From Rheinheimera sp. (GTDB lineage: Bacteria; Pseudomonadota; Gammaproteobacteria; Enterobacterales; Alteromonadaceae), in contig DPJG01000032.1 of assembly GCA_003543135.1 (NCBI GenBank), forward strand, positions 62,001 to 126,000: a stretch of 64,000 nt of DNA, read 5' to 3'. The notes under the pieces were generated by a model. That model saw nothing but the letters and a program-made list of their open reading frames with translations. It was not told the DNA's origin and searched no databases. How positions within the stretch are numbered: position 1 is the stretch's first letter; every line of letters starts with the position of its first letter. Below, in pieces: positions 35,732 through 45,674 of the stretch. Made by a program: the position numbers and the translations under genes.

Positions 35732-37348
35732 TTAGTTCACTTTAAAACGGCCAACCAGACCAAAAAGCGTATCCGATAACTGCCTGATTTGCATCGATAA
35801 CTGTTCGTTTTGTTGTGCAATACCACCTGCTGCCACCGCCTGATCGTTCAGCGCATACAGGTTTTTGGTTATTTCTTCCGACACCAGACTTTGCTCTTCG
35901 GTTGCTGCTGCCGTTTGGGTGGCCATATCGTTGACGCGACGTGATGATTGTTGCAGCTGATGGAACACTTCATCAGCTTTGGCAAAAAACGCCAGGGTGC
36001 GGTCGGCATTTTCTTTACTGCTTTGAATAGCGCCTGAGGCTTCATTCACCCGGCTTTGCAGTTTTTGGATCATCTCCTGAATATGGTTGGTGCTTTGTTG
36101 GGTGCGCGACGCCAGGGTGCGGACTTCATCGGCCACCACCGCAAAACCACGGCCTTGCTCACCGGCACGGGCTGCTTCTATAGCCGCATTGAGCGCCAGC
36201 AAATTGGTTTGTTCGGCAATGGCACGGATCACATCCAGCACTGAGGCAATATTAGCCGAGCTGTTTTGCAGTTCAGCCGAACTTTCAAGTGCAGTGTCTA
36301 CATCTGTGGAAAGCGCCTGCATACTATCGTTGACGTTATTCACCACAGTTAAACCCTGCTCGGCATTGCGGCTGGCGGCTTCGGCTTCCTGCGCCGAGCT
36401 GGTGGCCACATTGGCCATTTCTTTGTTGGCAATGGTCATTTCATGCACGGCGCTGACAATAGTGTCGGACGCGGTGTTTAATGAATTGGTAATGTCTTTG
36501 GTGCTGGACGCTGACGCTGACAAATGCTCGGTCAGTTCACTAAGCTGGCCGGCCTGTTTTAAAACAGATGCGATCAGCTGGCACAGGTTGGCAACAAAAG
36601 CGTTAAATTCGTGGGCAAGCTCGGCAAATTCGTCTTTGCTTTGTACATTGAGCCGGGCAGTTAAATCACCTTCGCCGGAGGCGATTTCGTGAATACGGCG
36701 GGTTAAAAAGTTAATTTGTGAGGTGAGCTGTCGCGGGATCTGATAACTGAACCAGCCGGCTATCAGTAAAATCAGCGCCGAAATGCCATAAGCCAGGCTT
36801 TGAAAACGGCTGATAGCACTGCTTAACACTTGCTGTTCGCTGATGGATTTATTGAGTGCTGCTTCACCTGCTTTATCCAGCACATCACGTAATGAAGCAA
36901 ACTTTTGCTCTTCATCACTGAGTAAGACCGAGGTATCGGCGCCGTTGCCGGCGGCACTGAGCAGCTGTTCGCTGGCTTGTTGCCACTGGTTAAACTGGCT
37001 GTCAAAACCGGAAAATTCGCCCCTGATGTCTGGATACTGCGCCAGATGTTTTAAATAATCGGCAAAACGTTGTTTGACCTGAGCGGCGTTGTCGCGGGCG
37101 TCCTGCTGCTGCGCGGCGATATCACCGGTTTTATTCAGCGCATAAGTGGTGGCAAGTTTGGCCTGGTATAAATCTCGGTCGGCGTTCAGTACTAAAGAAA
37201 TGGCTTTAAGAAAATTATTGGCCTGAGCGTCCAGCGCACTTTTTTGCATGGCGGATAAATAGCTGAACATCGCCACTACCACCACTAAGGTGAAAGCCAA
37301 CATCACCATAGGAACTGTGCTTTTTACTCTGATACTGTGCAGGTTCAT
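35732..37348 (-). CDS. Methyl-accepting chemotaxis protein with four-helix-bundle-type sensor
   Basis: A 538-residue chemoreceptor. First transmembrane helix near residues 12-33 ([20 protein letters not shown]), a helical periplasmic sensor of about 150 residues, a second helix ([18 protein letters not shown]), HAMP ([19 protein letters not shown]) and the signalling domain with hairpin tip ...[23 protein letters not shown].... No C-terminal CheR-binding pentapeptide is seen (ends GRFKVN). The start at 37348 has AGGGAGAC upstream; the open frame extends 21 codons further without a ribosome-binding site. Ligand unknown. Confidence 0.92.
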   Translation of the reverse strand: MNLHSIRVKSTVPMVMLAFTLVVVVAMFSYLSAMQKSALDAQANNFLKAISLVLNADRDLYQAKLATTYALNKTGDIAAQQQDARDNAAQVKQRFADYLKHLAQYPDIRGEFSGFDSQFNQWQQASEQLLSAAGNGADTSVLLSDEEQKFASLRDVLDKAGEAALNKSISEQQVLSSAISRFQSLAYGISALILLIAGWFSYQIPRQLTSQINFLTRRIHEIASGEGDLTARLNVQSKDEFAELAHEFNAFVANLCQLIASVLKQAGQLSELTEHLSASASSTKDITNSLNTASDTIVSAVHEMTIANKEMANVATSSAQEAEAASRNAEQGLTVVNNVNDSMQALSTDVDTALESSAELQNSSANIASVLDVIRAIAEQTNLLALNAAIEAARAGEQGRGFAVVADEVRTLASRTQQSTNHIQEMIQKLQSRVNEASGAIQSSKENADRTLAFFAKADEVFHQLQQSSRRVNDMATQTAAATEEQSLVSEEITKNLYALNDQAVAAGGIAQQNEQLSMQIRQLSDTLFGLVGRFKVN

Positions 37349-37564
37349 CTGCGTCTCCCTGTGTTGTATTTTCTTGACGCAAGTATTGGCTTGTATTGAA
37401 AATTTCTCCAATTCAAAGCTTAAATTTGCGACAAGTATTCCGGCTTTTGCTGCCAGTTTTTTCTCAACTGCGCTAAAAACGGTTTTGCATAAAAGCCGTC
37501 GCGTCTGCGGCCGCGCTTTTGGTTATACTCTGGCCCCTGGTGTTTATTTCGGATGATGCTTCTC

Positions 37565-39046
37565 ATGCAACTTGCTGATCCCTCGTTATTAAAAACCGGC
37601 TTATTGCTCAATGGCGTCTGGCAACCCGGGCACGGCAATGCTGTAAATAGTGCTGTGGATAGCTTTGTCGTCAGCAACCCTGCCAATGCTTTGGAAGTTG
37701 CCAGCGTCAGCTCGGCGACAGCCCCTGATGCCGAGCAGGCTATTTTGCATGCGGTGCAGGCGCAGGCGTTATGGCAGCAACAACTAGCCTCTGAGCGCGC
37801 TTTGTTATTAAAAAACTGGTACCGGCTGGTGCTTGAACATCGGGATGACTTAGCGCTGATTTTAGCGACGGAGCAAGGCAAACCGCTGAGTGAAGCCAAA
37901 GCTGAAATACTTTATGCCGCCAGTTTTATTGAATGGTTTGCTGAAGAAGCCAAAAGGCTGTACGGCGATCTGATCCCAAGCACAGCACAGGGTCGGCGGT
38001 TGCTCACCATCAAGCAGCCGGTTGGGGTGGTGGCTGCGATTACCCCCTGGAATTTTCCGGCCGCTATGGTTACCCGCAAACTGGCACCTGCTTTGGCCGC
38101 CGGCTGCACTGTGATTTTAAAACCTTCAGAGCTGACACCACTGACGGCGCTGGCGCTCGGGGAACTTGCGCAGCGCGCCGGTTTTCCACCCGGTGTGTTA
38201 CAGATGTTGCCGACCAATAACGCCTCAGCTGTGGCACAGGTGTTGTGCCAAAGTCCAATGATCCGCAAGCTGACTTTTACCGGCTCAACCTCGGTGGGTA
38301 AATTACTGATGCGCCAGTGTGCCGATACGGTAAAAAGGCTATCGCTGGAGCTTGGCGGCAATGCACCTGTGCTGGTGTTTGCCGATGCCGATTTAACCAA
38401 AGCTGTGGCTGGGGTGATGGCGGCAAAATTTCGTAATGCCGGCCAAACCTGTGTCTGTATTAACCGTATTTATGTTGAACGTTCTGTCTATGATCGCTTT
38501 AACAGCTTGTTATCAGAAGAAATTCAGCAGCTAAAGCTTGGGGATGCACTGACTCCCGGCGTGCAGATTGGGCCTTTAATTAATACGGCTGCCATACAAA
38601 AGGTGTCTGCTTTGGTGCAGGACGCCATCAGCAAGGGCGCCAGGTTAAATTGTGGCGGGCAGGGTTCAACGCTTGGGCCAAATTTTTATCAGCCAACGCT
38701 GTTAACAGAGGTCACGCAGGAAATGCAGCTGATGCAGCAGGAAATTTTCGGCCCTGTGGCTGCTGTGATGCCCTTTGATAACGAGCAGCAGGCTATTGAC
38801 CTTGCCAATCAGAGTGCGGCTGGCCTGGCGGCTTATCTGTACAGTAGTGATATTGGTCGGTTATGGCGGCTTGCCGAAGCGCTGGAGGTGGGCATGGTGG
38901 GGATCAATGAAACCGCCATTTCCACTGAGGTGATCCCTTTTGGTGGGGTCAAAGAGTCGGGGCTTGGCCGGGAAGGATCGCGTTATGGTATGGATGAATA
39001 TCTGGAAATAAAACATCTGTGCTGGGGCGGTTTAGCACAAAGCTAA
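37565..39046 (+). CDS. gabD: NADP-dependent succinate-semialdehyde dehydrogenase
   Basis: A 493-residue aldehyde dehydrogenase oxidising succinate semialdehyde to succinate, the last step of GABA breakdown. Active-site residues: Cys in FRNAGQTCVCINRIYV, Glu in LSLELGGNAPVLVF, Asn in ITPWNFPAAMVTRKLAPALAAG. The catalytic Cys lies next to a second Cys (CVC), a redox-switch pair known in GabD. The start at 37565 aligns with the E. coli GabD N-terminus; an ATG-ATG at 37553 is an alternative. No gabT or transporter is adjacent. Other semialdehydes (such as glutarate semialdehyde) could be substrates. Confidence 0.88.
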   Translation: MQLADPSLLKTGLLLNGVWQPGHGNAVNSAVDSFVVSNPANALEVASVSSATAPDAEQAILHAVQAQALWQQQLASERALLLKNWYRLVLEHRDDLALILATEQGKPLSEAKAEILYAASFIEWFAEEAKRLYGDLIPSTAQGRRLLTIKQPVGVVAAITPWNFPAAMVTRKLAPALAAGCTVILKPSELTPLTALALGELAQRAGFPPGVLQMLPTNNASAVAQVLCQSPMIRKLTFTGSTSVGKLLMRQCADTVKRLSLELGGNAPVLVFADADLTKAVAGVMAAKFRNAGQTCVCINRIYVERSVYDRFNSLLSEEIQQLKLGDALTPGVQIGPLINTAAIQKVSALVQDAISKGARLNCGGQGSTLGPNFYQPTLLTEVTQEMQLMQQEIFGPVAAVMPFDNEQQAIDLANQSAAGLAAYLYSSDIGRLWRLAEALEVGMVGINETAISTEVIPFGGVKESGLGREGSRYGMDEYLEIKHLCWGGLAQS

Positions 39047-39099
39047 AAAGCCGGGACTTGCGGTCAGCAAAAAGCTGGCCGCAGCAGGCCACTCTGGTG

Positions 39100-39597
39100 C
39101 TAGCTGCCGGCCTGACGCGAAGGGATAGGAAAAAGCAGATCATAAGCCCAGTGATATAAATAACCGTACAGCAGATAAAACAGCATAAAACCTAAATCCA
39201 GCAGCAGCGCCTGCCATAAGCTGATCGCCAGATACCAGGCGGTCAGCGGCAAAAACACCGCCAGTAAACCCAGTTCAAACAGCAGTGCATGACCAAGGCG
39301 CTCCGGCGCAGTTTTATAACTGCGGCCTTTCGGCGCTAAATAATAGCGGTCAAACCACTGATTAAACTGATAATTCCACCAGGTTGCTAAGAGCGACATC
39401 AACACCGCCAACAGGCCCAATGTCACTGCAGATTTGTCAAATAGCAGGCTGCTCAGCGGAACCAACAGCAGTAAACCTATGCCTTCAAAACCCAGCGCCA
39501 TCCTAAGCCGGTCTTTGCGGCTGCGGCTTAGCGGCGTTGCAGCAACTGAATCATTGGTATGATGTACTGCTGATTTTGCTTTAATGCGGCTGTGCAT
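39100..39597 (-). CDS. PACE-family multidrug/chlorhexidine efflux protein
   Basis: A 165-residue inner-membrane protein with two tandem bacterial transmembrane pair (BTP) domains, four helices in all, like AceI of Acinetobacter. Typical residues: a Glu in the first helix (MALGFEGIGLLL), ATWWNYQFNQWFDRYY, the RLGHALLFELGLLAVFLPLTAWYL second pair, and YHWAYDLLFP at the end. PACE proteins export biocides such as chlorhexidine and short-chain diamines in exchange for protons. The first Met has AGGAAC upstream. Divergent from a LysR regulator gene, the usual control arrangement for this family. Confidence 0.88.
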   Translation of the reverse strand: MHSRIKAKSAVHHTNDSVAATPLSRSRKDRLRMALGFEGIGLLLLVPLSSLLFDKSAVTLGLLAVLMSLLATWWNYQFNQWFDRYYLAPKGRSYKTAPERLGHALLFELGLLAVFLPLTAWYLAISLWQALLLDLGFMLFYLLYGYLYHWAYDLLFPIPSRQAGS

Positions 39598-39689
39598 GTT
39601 GTTGTTCCTGATGCAGTGGTATTGCTGTGGCTTATTCTATCTGACATTCTGTATACAACTAAGTTGGAACCCATCTGGAAAATAGATAG

Positions 39690-40586
39690 ATGAATTTGCA
39701 GCAGCTGGATATTTTGTTGGCGGTGGTGGCGGCTGGGTCTTTTTCGGCGGCAGCGCGTAAGCTCAATAAAGCGCAGTCGGCTGTCAGTCATGCCATCAGT
39801 GAACTGGAAATTGATTTAAATCTGCAGCTGTTTGATCGCAGCGGCCGTTACCCAGTGCTAACCGAGGCCGGAGCTCGCATTGTGGCGCAGGCGCGGCTGG
39901 TGCGCCGGCAAATGCAGCAACTGAGCGAGCTTGCAACAGATTTGGCCGGTGCCGTTGAAAGCCGTTTGTGCCTGGCTGTTGACGACGAAGGCCAGCTGCC
40001 GTGGCTGGCGCCTGTGCTGGCAGAGCTGGCACAGCGGTTTCCGGCGCTTGAACTGCAGATTTTATTTCCGCTACTGGAAGATTTAACCCGACTGCTCGAC
40101 AGTGGCAACGCAGATTTGGGCATTTGTTTTCAGCCACAGCAGGCGGGCAGCCAATTTTTACGCTGGCCGCTGCAGCAGCTGAAATTTGCCGCAGCTGTGT
40201 CGGTTGAACATCCGCTGGCGCAGCTTGCGCAAGTTACTGTGGCTGATCTGCAGCAATACCGGCAACTGATGGTGACAGGGCGTGGTGAAAGTGCGGAACG
40301 CCAGCGAGGCCGGATTTGTAGCCAGGTCTGGTGGCTGGAAGGCGATATGGCGGTGCTGGCGCTGCTTGAACAGAATCTGGGCTGGGCCTGGTTACCACAA
40401 ACTTTGCTGCAGCAAGCCCTGGCAGAGCACAAGCTGACTCAGCTGCAGCTTAAAGATGAGCCTTCGTTGTTACCTGTGCAACTGGAACTGTGGCAACATC
40501 AAACGAAAAAACTCGGGCCGGCCGGTTTATGGCTCAGACAAAGGTTATTATCGTTACATGATGGGGGCAAAAGCGGCACAGCCTGA
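39690..40586 (+). CDS. LysR-family transcriptional regulator, probable regulator of the PACE pump
   Basis: A 298-residue LTTR. The winged helix-turn-helix spans residues about 3-60 (LDILLAVVAAGSFSAAARKLNKAQSAVSHAISELEIDL), and the rest is the periplasmic-binding-protein-like effector domain. The 92-base gap to the divergent PACE gene contains short palindromes (GTATAC; AACTAAGTT) that could be its operator. The inducer is unknown; by analogy with AceR it may be a pump substrate. Confidence 0.9.
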   Translation: MNLQQLDILLAVVAAGSFSAAARKLNKAQSAVSHAISELEIDLNLQLFDRSGRYPVLTEAGARIVAQARLVRRQMQQLSELATDLAGAVESRLCLAVDDEGQLPWLAPVLAELAQRFPALELQILFPLLEDLTRLLDSGNADLGICFQPQQAGSQFLRWPLQQLKFAAAVSVEHPLAQLAQVTVADLQQYRQLMVTGRGESAERQRGRICSQVWWLEGDMAVLALLEQNLGWAWLPQTLLQQALAEHKLTQLQLKDEPSLLPVQLELWQHQTKKLGPAGLWLRQRLLSLHDGGKSGTA

Positions 40587-40758
40587 GCCGCTTTTGCTGC
40601 TGTGTTCAGCTTTATTTGACGGCAGGTCGCGGGCATCACTGTTGTTATCTGACTGTTTGGTCACAAAAATACTCCAACTAACGCTATTGTTTTGCGCTTT
40701 GCCCCTGCTTTGCGTTATCGTAACTTTCCTTGTTGTTGATAGGTGCAGATGTCAGCAG

Positions 40759-43710
40759 ATGTTATTTTGGCGCAGTGTAGTTAGCTTAGTTCTGCTTATG
40801 ATAATGAGCAGTTTTCAGGTTTGGGCCCGCACCACGCCACTCACCGACTATTTCCGTGAAAGCCTGACCACCCGCGATGGTTTACCCCACAATACTATTA
40901 ACGCTATTACTCAAAGCAATGACGGTTATTTATGGTTTGCCACCTGGGAAGGGGCAGCCCGTTATGATGGCCGTAATTTCAGTTTATTTGGCCGTACCGC
41001 TGAAACAGGTTTGCCGGATCTGGGGATCCGCGCATTTCATCTGGCCAGCAATGGCGATTTATTATTAGGTGGCTCCCGCGGCGGCATGGCGCTGGTCAAA
41101 GATGGTCGGTGGCAACATTTGCCGGCAATAGGCACGCTGATCAACGATTTACTGCGGGACCATCAAGGCGATTTATGGATGGCAACCGAAGGCGGTGGTT
41201 TATTCCGGTTGTCAAAGGACGGCATTCGAACACAATTTACGGCAAAAGATGGCCTGGGCCCATCGGTGATTTACCGTGTGCTACAAGACAAAGAGGGTTT
41301 GATTTGGCTGGCCACTCAGCAGGGGCTCTATTGGTTTGATCCAAAGATGCCAAGCCCGGTGTTTACGCTGGTTGCCACTGATGCTGGCCTACCTCTGACC
41401 TCTGTTTTTGCGTTGGCGCAAACGGCAGCCGGCGAGCTACTGGTGGGTACTGAGCAGGGGGCGTTTAAAAAAGACGGCAGCGGATTTGTGCCTCTGCACC
41501 AGCAACTGGCCGGTATTGCTGTGGCGACTCTGATGCTGGATCAGCAACAGCATCTGTGGATAGGTACCATCAACCGCGGTGTGATGCGTTTGTCGGATTT
41601 AGGCCTGGAGCAACTGACAGTCAGTGAAGGCTTGCCGAACAACAGGGTGCTGGCGCTGTGGCAGGATAAAGAACTCAGCATCTGGATTGGCACCAATAGC
41701 GGTGTCTTAAGGCTGCGTGATACACCTTTCACTAACCTTACGACCAGCAAAGGTTTAGCTGACAATTATGTGCGCACTTTATTGCAGCATCAGGATGGTT
41801 CGGTTTGGGTTGGCACCAGTAATGGTCTGAACAAAGTGGTGGGGCAGCAGATTGACCCTGTGCCTGGCCTTGATGGTAATCCAGTGTCTGCACTTAGTCT
41901 GGCGCAGGGGCCGGATGGCGATATCTGGGTAGGCAGCTACGCCGAAGGGGTGCTGCGTTATCGGAACAATCAAATCATTGAACATTACGACAGGGCAGAC
42001 GGCCTTGTGTCCAATGAGGTCAGGGCCTTGTTGCCACTTGCCGATGGCAGCGTCTGGATCGGCAGTTCAGGCGGCTTAACCCGGCTCAAAGATGGCCAGA
42101 TGCAGCATTATCATGTGGCTGACGGTTTACCCGGTGAGTTTATTACCGCACTGCATCAATCGCCGGATGGCCGGCTCTGGATTGGTACCGGCAGCGGTGC
42201 AGCGGTGTATGAACAGGGTAAATTCCAGCAACTGGATTTGCAGCAGTATGAAGATGTGCATTATGTGTTTAGTTTTTATCAGGCGGCAAATTCTGCTGAT
42301 GTCTGGTTTGCAACAGACCGTGGCTTGCTGCGTTTTGATGCCAGCAACAAGGTGATAAAACAGCTGGGTCTGGCACAAGGCCTGCCGTTTGACAAAATTT
42401 TTGCGATAGTGGCGGAGCAGGATCAGTATTTTTGGCTTAGCAGCAACAGAGGGGTGCTGCGTATAAGGCAACAGGATGCTGTGGCTATTACCAATGGCAC
42501 CCTGCCAAAACTGGTGAATTACGAGCTGTATGGCGAAAGTGATGGCATGCAGAGTGCCCAGTGTAATGGTGGTTCTATGCCGGCTGCGGCAGCACTGAAC
42601 CGCGGGGCATTGTGGTTTGCCACTTCACAGGGTGTGGCCATGGTAGAGCCATCCAGACTTGCCGATTTTGTGGTGAAAACCCCGCCCGTGGTGGTACAAA
42701 AAATCAGTGCTGATGGGCAAATCTATGCAGGCTCTGCCGCAATTTTCCCGCCAGGTACCCGCCGTGTTGCGCTGCAATTTGCCGGTTTAAGTTACGTGAT
42801 GCCAACCCGCATTCAATACCGCACTCAGTTGTTGGGTTTTGATCAGCATTGGGTCGAGCGTGGCCCGCAGCAGGTGGCGGAATATACGAACCTGGCGCCG
42901 GGCGCTTATCGTTTTGTGGTCAGTGCGGCTTATCCGGACGGTGACTGGTCGGCAGAGCCGGCACAATTTGAGTTTGTGATTGAGCCAAGGTTGTGGCAGC
43001 GCACCGATTTTATCGTCAGTGTCGGTTTGGCTTTGCTGTTACTGCTGGTGCTTGTATACCGGGTCCGAATGCTCAGTGTGCGCCATAACGAAATGCGGCT
43101 GCGCCAGCAGGTCAGTGAAAAAACCGCGGCTTTACAGCAGCAGGCGACAGAACTTCGTCAGGTCGTCACTGAAAAATCAGCTTTGGCTGAACAATTACGT
43201 CAGCAAGCCGAGGCATTTGCCTTGCAGGCCAGAGAAGATGGGTTAACCGGTCTTGCCAACCGCCGGGCTTTTGATGAGCAACTGGCGGCTGAATTTGCAA
43301 GGGCAGCCCGGTTACAGCAGCCGCTTTGTCTGGTGCTGATTGATATTGATTATTTTAAACGTATTAACGACACCTATTCCCACCTGACCGGCGATGCTGT
43401 ACTCAAACGGCTGGCGGGTCTGATTAAAGCGCAGTGCCGTGACATTGATATTTCGGCGCGCTGGGGTGGGGAAGAATTTGCTTTATTGTTACCCCAAACC
43501 AGTCTGGAGCAAGGCCGTGAAGTGTGTGAAAGGTTGCGCCATGGTCTGGCACAGCTCGAATGGCAGGATGTGGCGCCAGGTTTAACAGTCACAGCCAGTT
43601 TTGGTGTGGCGGTGAATACCGGCCTGTTGCATTACGAAAAGCTGATATCCAGAGCCGATACGCTGTTATATCAAGCCAAAGCTCAGGGACGGGATCAGGT
43701 ATGTGGTTAA
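40759..43710 (+). CDS. Membrane diguanylate cyclase with two-component-regulator propeller and Y_Y_Y domain
   Basis: A 983-residue sensor. Signal-anchor (SVVSLVLLMIMSSFQVWA), then a large periplasmic beta-propeller of repeated Reg_prop motifs (many copies of the type DGYLWFAT, DLWMATEGGGL, LWIGTINRGV), a Y_Y_Y domain (about residues 690-755), one transmembrane helix (VGLALLLLLVLVYRV), a coiled coil and a GGDEF domain with intact GGEEF and an RxxD I-site (RDID) five residues before it. The open frame reaches back into the LysR gene; the ATG at 40759 is chosen because the signal sequence follows at once, although a clear ribosome-binding site is lacking. Ligands for such propellers are often carbohydrates, but unknown here. 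Confidence 0.9.
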   Translation: MLFWRSVVSLVLLMIMSSFQVWARTTPLTDYFRESLTTRDGLPHNTINAITQSNDGYLWFATWEGAARYDGRNFSLFGRTAETGLPDLGIRAFHLASNGDLLLGGSRGGMALVKDGRWQHLPAIGTLINDLLRDHQGDLWMATEGGGLFRLSKDGIRTQFTAKDGLGPSVIYRVLQDKEGLIWLATQQGLYWFDPKMPSPVFTLVATDAGLPLTSVFALAQTAAGELLVGTEQGAFKKDGSGFVPLHQQLAGIAVATLMLDQQQHLWIGTINRGVMRLSDLGLEQLTVSEGLPNNRVLALWQDKELSIWIGTNSGVLRLRDTPFTNLTTSKGLADNYVRTLLQHQDGSVWVGTSNGLNKVVGQQIDPVPGLDGNPVSALSLAQGPDGDIWVGSYAEGVLRYRNNQIIEHYDRADGLVSNEVRALLPLADGSVWIGSSGGLTRLKDGQMQHYHVADGLPGEFITALHQSPDGRLWIGTGSGAAVYEQGKFQQLDLQQYEDVHYVFSFYQAANSADVWFATDRGLLRFDASNKVIKQLGLAQGLPFDKIFAIVAEQDQYFWLSSNRGVLRIRQQDAVAITNGTLPKLVNYELYGESDGMQSAQCNGGSMPAAAALNRGALWFATSQGVAMVEPSRLADFVVKTPPVVVQKISADGQIYAGSAAIFPPGTRRVALQFAGLSYVMPTRIQYRTQLLGFDQHWVERGPQQVAEYTNLAPGAYRFVVSAAYPDGDWSAEPAQFEFVIEPRLWQRTDFIVSVGLALLLLLVLVYRVRMLSVRHNEMRLRQQVSEKTAALQQQATELRQVVTEKSALAEQLRQQAEAFALQAREDGLTGLANRRAFDEQLAAEFARAARLQQPLCLVLIDIDYFKRINDTYSHLTGDAVLKRLAGLIKAQCRDIDISARWGGEEFALLLPQTSLEQGREVCERLRHGLAQLEWQDVAPGLTVTASFGVAVNTGLLHYEKLISRADTLLYQAKAQGRDQVCG

Positions 43711-43762
43711 CAAAAGATCAAGCTGATGCTGGGCTGCAATTAAAGGCGGTTCACTCAAACAA

Positions 43763-43790
43763 AAAAAGGAGCTTTTCAGCTCCTTTTTGC
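43763..43790. terminator. Bidirectional terminator between convergent genes
   Basis: AAAAAGGAGCT/AGCTCCTTTTT with TTTC loop, between the propeller cyclase and the PstS-like gene, with T runs on both strands. Confidence 0.88.
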
Positions 43791-43815
43791 TTTTTAGCCT
43801 CAAGATCTCAGCAGA

Positions 43816-44223
43816 TCAGAACTTCAGCGCCACTTTCACCGAAGCATCCACTTTGCTGGCATCGACATAACCAATCAGCGACGGATTGGTAGCCACCAGT
43901 TTAATCATTTCTTCATCACTGGTAATTTCTTTGGGTGGCGTGCCTTTGCCGGTAAAGACCAGCTTGGACCAATAGGCTTTCAGCTGACTGGACGATTTTT
44001 TCAGCACTGTGTCGTTAAAGGCTGTGCTGGCAGCTGCGGTTTCACTGAGCGAAACCGGCACCACTGATTTACCATCGGCAAAAGATTTTTCCCGGCCAAG
44101 GAAAATTTTCGCCACTGTCGCCTCGTCCAGCGCATTGTTGTTGGATGGGTGCACAATCACGGCCACCTCAGCAAAGGCCAGTTGGCTCAGCAGCAAGGCT
44201 GCTATACATAAAGTTTTTTTCAT
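43816..44223 (-). CDS. Small PstS-like phosphate-binding-family periplasmic protein
   Basis: A 135-residue protein with signal peptide MKKTLCIAALLLSQLAFA, then EVAVIVHPSNNNALDEATVAKIFLGREKSFADG, a segment typical of short PstS-like substrate-binding domains (about half the length of full PstS). The ATG at 44223 has GAGGGGAT upstream; further upstream in-frame codons lie inside the porin gene and are not part of it. It follows the porin gene by 10 bases, so the two form an operon. No ABC membrane or ATPase subunits are present, so a sensing or delivery role for phosphate or another oxyanion is more likely than complete uptake. Confidence 0.82.
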   Translation of the reverse strand: MKKTLCIAALLLSQLAFAEVAVIVHPSNNNALDEATVAKIFLGREKSFADGKSVVPVSLSETAAASTAFNDTVLKKSSSQLKAYWSKLVFTGKGTPPKEITSDEEMIKLVATNPSLIGYVDASKVDASVKVALKF

Positions 44224-44233
44224 GGTTATCCCC

Positions 44234-45439
44234 TCAAAACACCAGATCAACGCCAAAGGACAAAATTTCGTAATCACCAACGGCAGGGCGGGTGTCGGAA
44301 CCATTAAAATAATCCAGTTTAATAGCTGCGCTTGGGTGGAAATCGTAACGTACTGACAGACCAACCCCATCAAATTCGCGCTGGGCAAAAGCGTTGTTGA
44401 TGCCTTTGCCTGTAGCTAATAATACCGGATGCGCCACGCCGTTTAAAAAGTCGTGATCAGTATCCTGGGCATAATCTTCGGTATGCAGTGTCACCACCAC
44501 ATTGTCAAAACGCCGGCCGAGCGCCAGATACCAGGACTGATTTGGGGCATCAGTGGAGTCTTTCACCACATAATCCACATACTCAAAATCCAGCAGCCAG
44601 TTGTTGTAGTCTATGGCAAAACCACTGAACCAATAAAAAGCGTCTTTGCCATCCCAGCCGATGCGGGATTTGAAGTCATTGACCTGAGCACCGGTGGCGC
44701 CCATATTTTGCGCCATGGCAATGCCCTGCGCAGCCAGCGGAAATATGGTGCTGTTGTCTATGCTGGTGCCGTCAATTTCAGTGGCAAAAATACCGCCGAA
44801 TAACTGCCACCAGTCGCCAGCCAAAGTTGCATTGGCGCTGAAAATATTGTCCATGCCAAAATCAACAAAGGTATTGGTCACAGCGCTGAATGCTTCACCT
44901 GACCAGCCGCCATACAGCACTTTGGTGGCCAGGCTGTAATCACCCAGATTAAACTGACTGTCGAGTGCAATACCTTCGATGGTACTGAATTCAAAGTCGA
45001 TATAAACAGCTTTGGGCAGCCTGGAGAAATTATGGGCATAACCCACTTTTTCATATTCCGACTGATGGAATATCGGGTTAGCAAAACGACCGGCGCTGAC
45101 CCTGTGGCTATCGTTCAGCTGATAGCTTAAATACGCCCAGCGCGCTTCAATGTCAAAGTCGTTGCGTCCCTCACCAAACAGCTGCACTGTGGCTGATAAG
45201 CCTTCTCCCAAATCAGCCTGCGCCTGAATGGCAAATAAAGATTCTGGTTTAAATGACAGCTCGCCTTCCTCAAAACCCGGGAAGGGTTCAAGGCCGCCAT
45301 CGGTGGAGACTGAGGTGCCACGAATAGAAGCAAAACCATTGAGTTTGACTTCTGCCAGCAGCGGTTGTGAAAAAAGTGCTGCGAAGACAGCTGAGGTGAG
45401 CAGCAGTTTTCGTTTTCCTGGTAACTTAAAAGTTTTCAT
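44234..45439 (-). CDS. Outer membrane porin
   Basis: A 401-residue beta-barrel protein with a signal peptide ending LLA (KLLLTSAVFAALFSQPLLA) and start of the mature chain EVKLNGFASIRGT, as in gammaproteobacterial porins. Alternating amphipathic strands run throughout and it ends in the aromatic FGVDLVF, the BAM recognition signal. Acidic loops are common. Paired with the small PstS-like binding protein, so anion or phosphate passage is a possibility, but pore selectivity cannot be read from the sequence. Confidence 0.87.
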   Translation of the reverse strand: MKTFKLPGKRKLLLTSAVFAALFSQPLLAEVKLNGFASIRGTSVSTDGGLEPFPGFEEGELSFKPESLFAIQAQADLGEGLSATVQLFGEGRNDFDIEARWAYLSYQLNDSHRVSAGRFANPIFHQSEYEKVGYAHNFSRLPKAVYIDFEFSTIEGIALDSQFNLGDYSLATKVLYGGWSGEAFSAVTNTFVDFGMDNIFSANATLAGDWWQLFGGIFATEIDGTSIDNSTIFPLAAQGIAMAQNMGATGAQVNDFKSRIGWDGKDAFYWFSGFAIDYNNWLLDFEYVDYVVKDSTDAPNQSWYLALGRRFDNVVVTLHTEDYAQDTDHDFLNGVAHPVLLATGKGINNAFAQREFDGVGLSVRYDFHPSAAIKLDYFNGSDTRPAVGDYEILSFGVDLVF

Positions 45440-45674
45440 CGTCTGTCCTACCTTTTCTTATAGAAGCCTTCCAAGCGTAGCTGAAGTTTTTGCTGCTCTC
45501 TTTCTTTTTTAAAACAATCACTTTGCGTCAGATCAACTGCTGTGTTTAAACCTGCGCTGCTGGCAGTTCAGCACATTTTTAAACTGGGGTGTTTTTAGCT
45601 GTGGCTAAAGGTAGAGTTTTGGGAAAAGCTACGGAAGTTCAACACAACTACAGTGCCCGATAGCAGCACAGTTG

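Noticed and set aside
39060-39082. Hairpin GCGGTCAGC/GCTGGCCGC after gabD as terminator
   Set aside because: The stem is good but no T run follows on either strand, so termination is not supported.
45440-45674. Pho box before the porin gene
   Set aside because: No pair of CTGTCAT-like repeats was seen.
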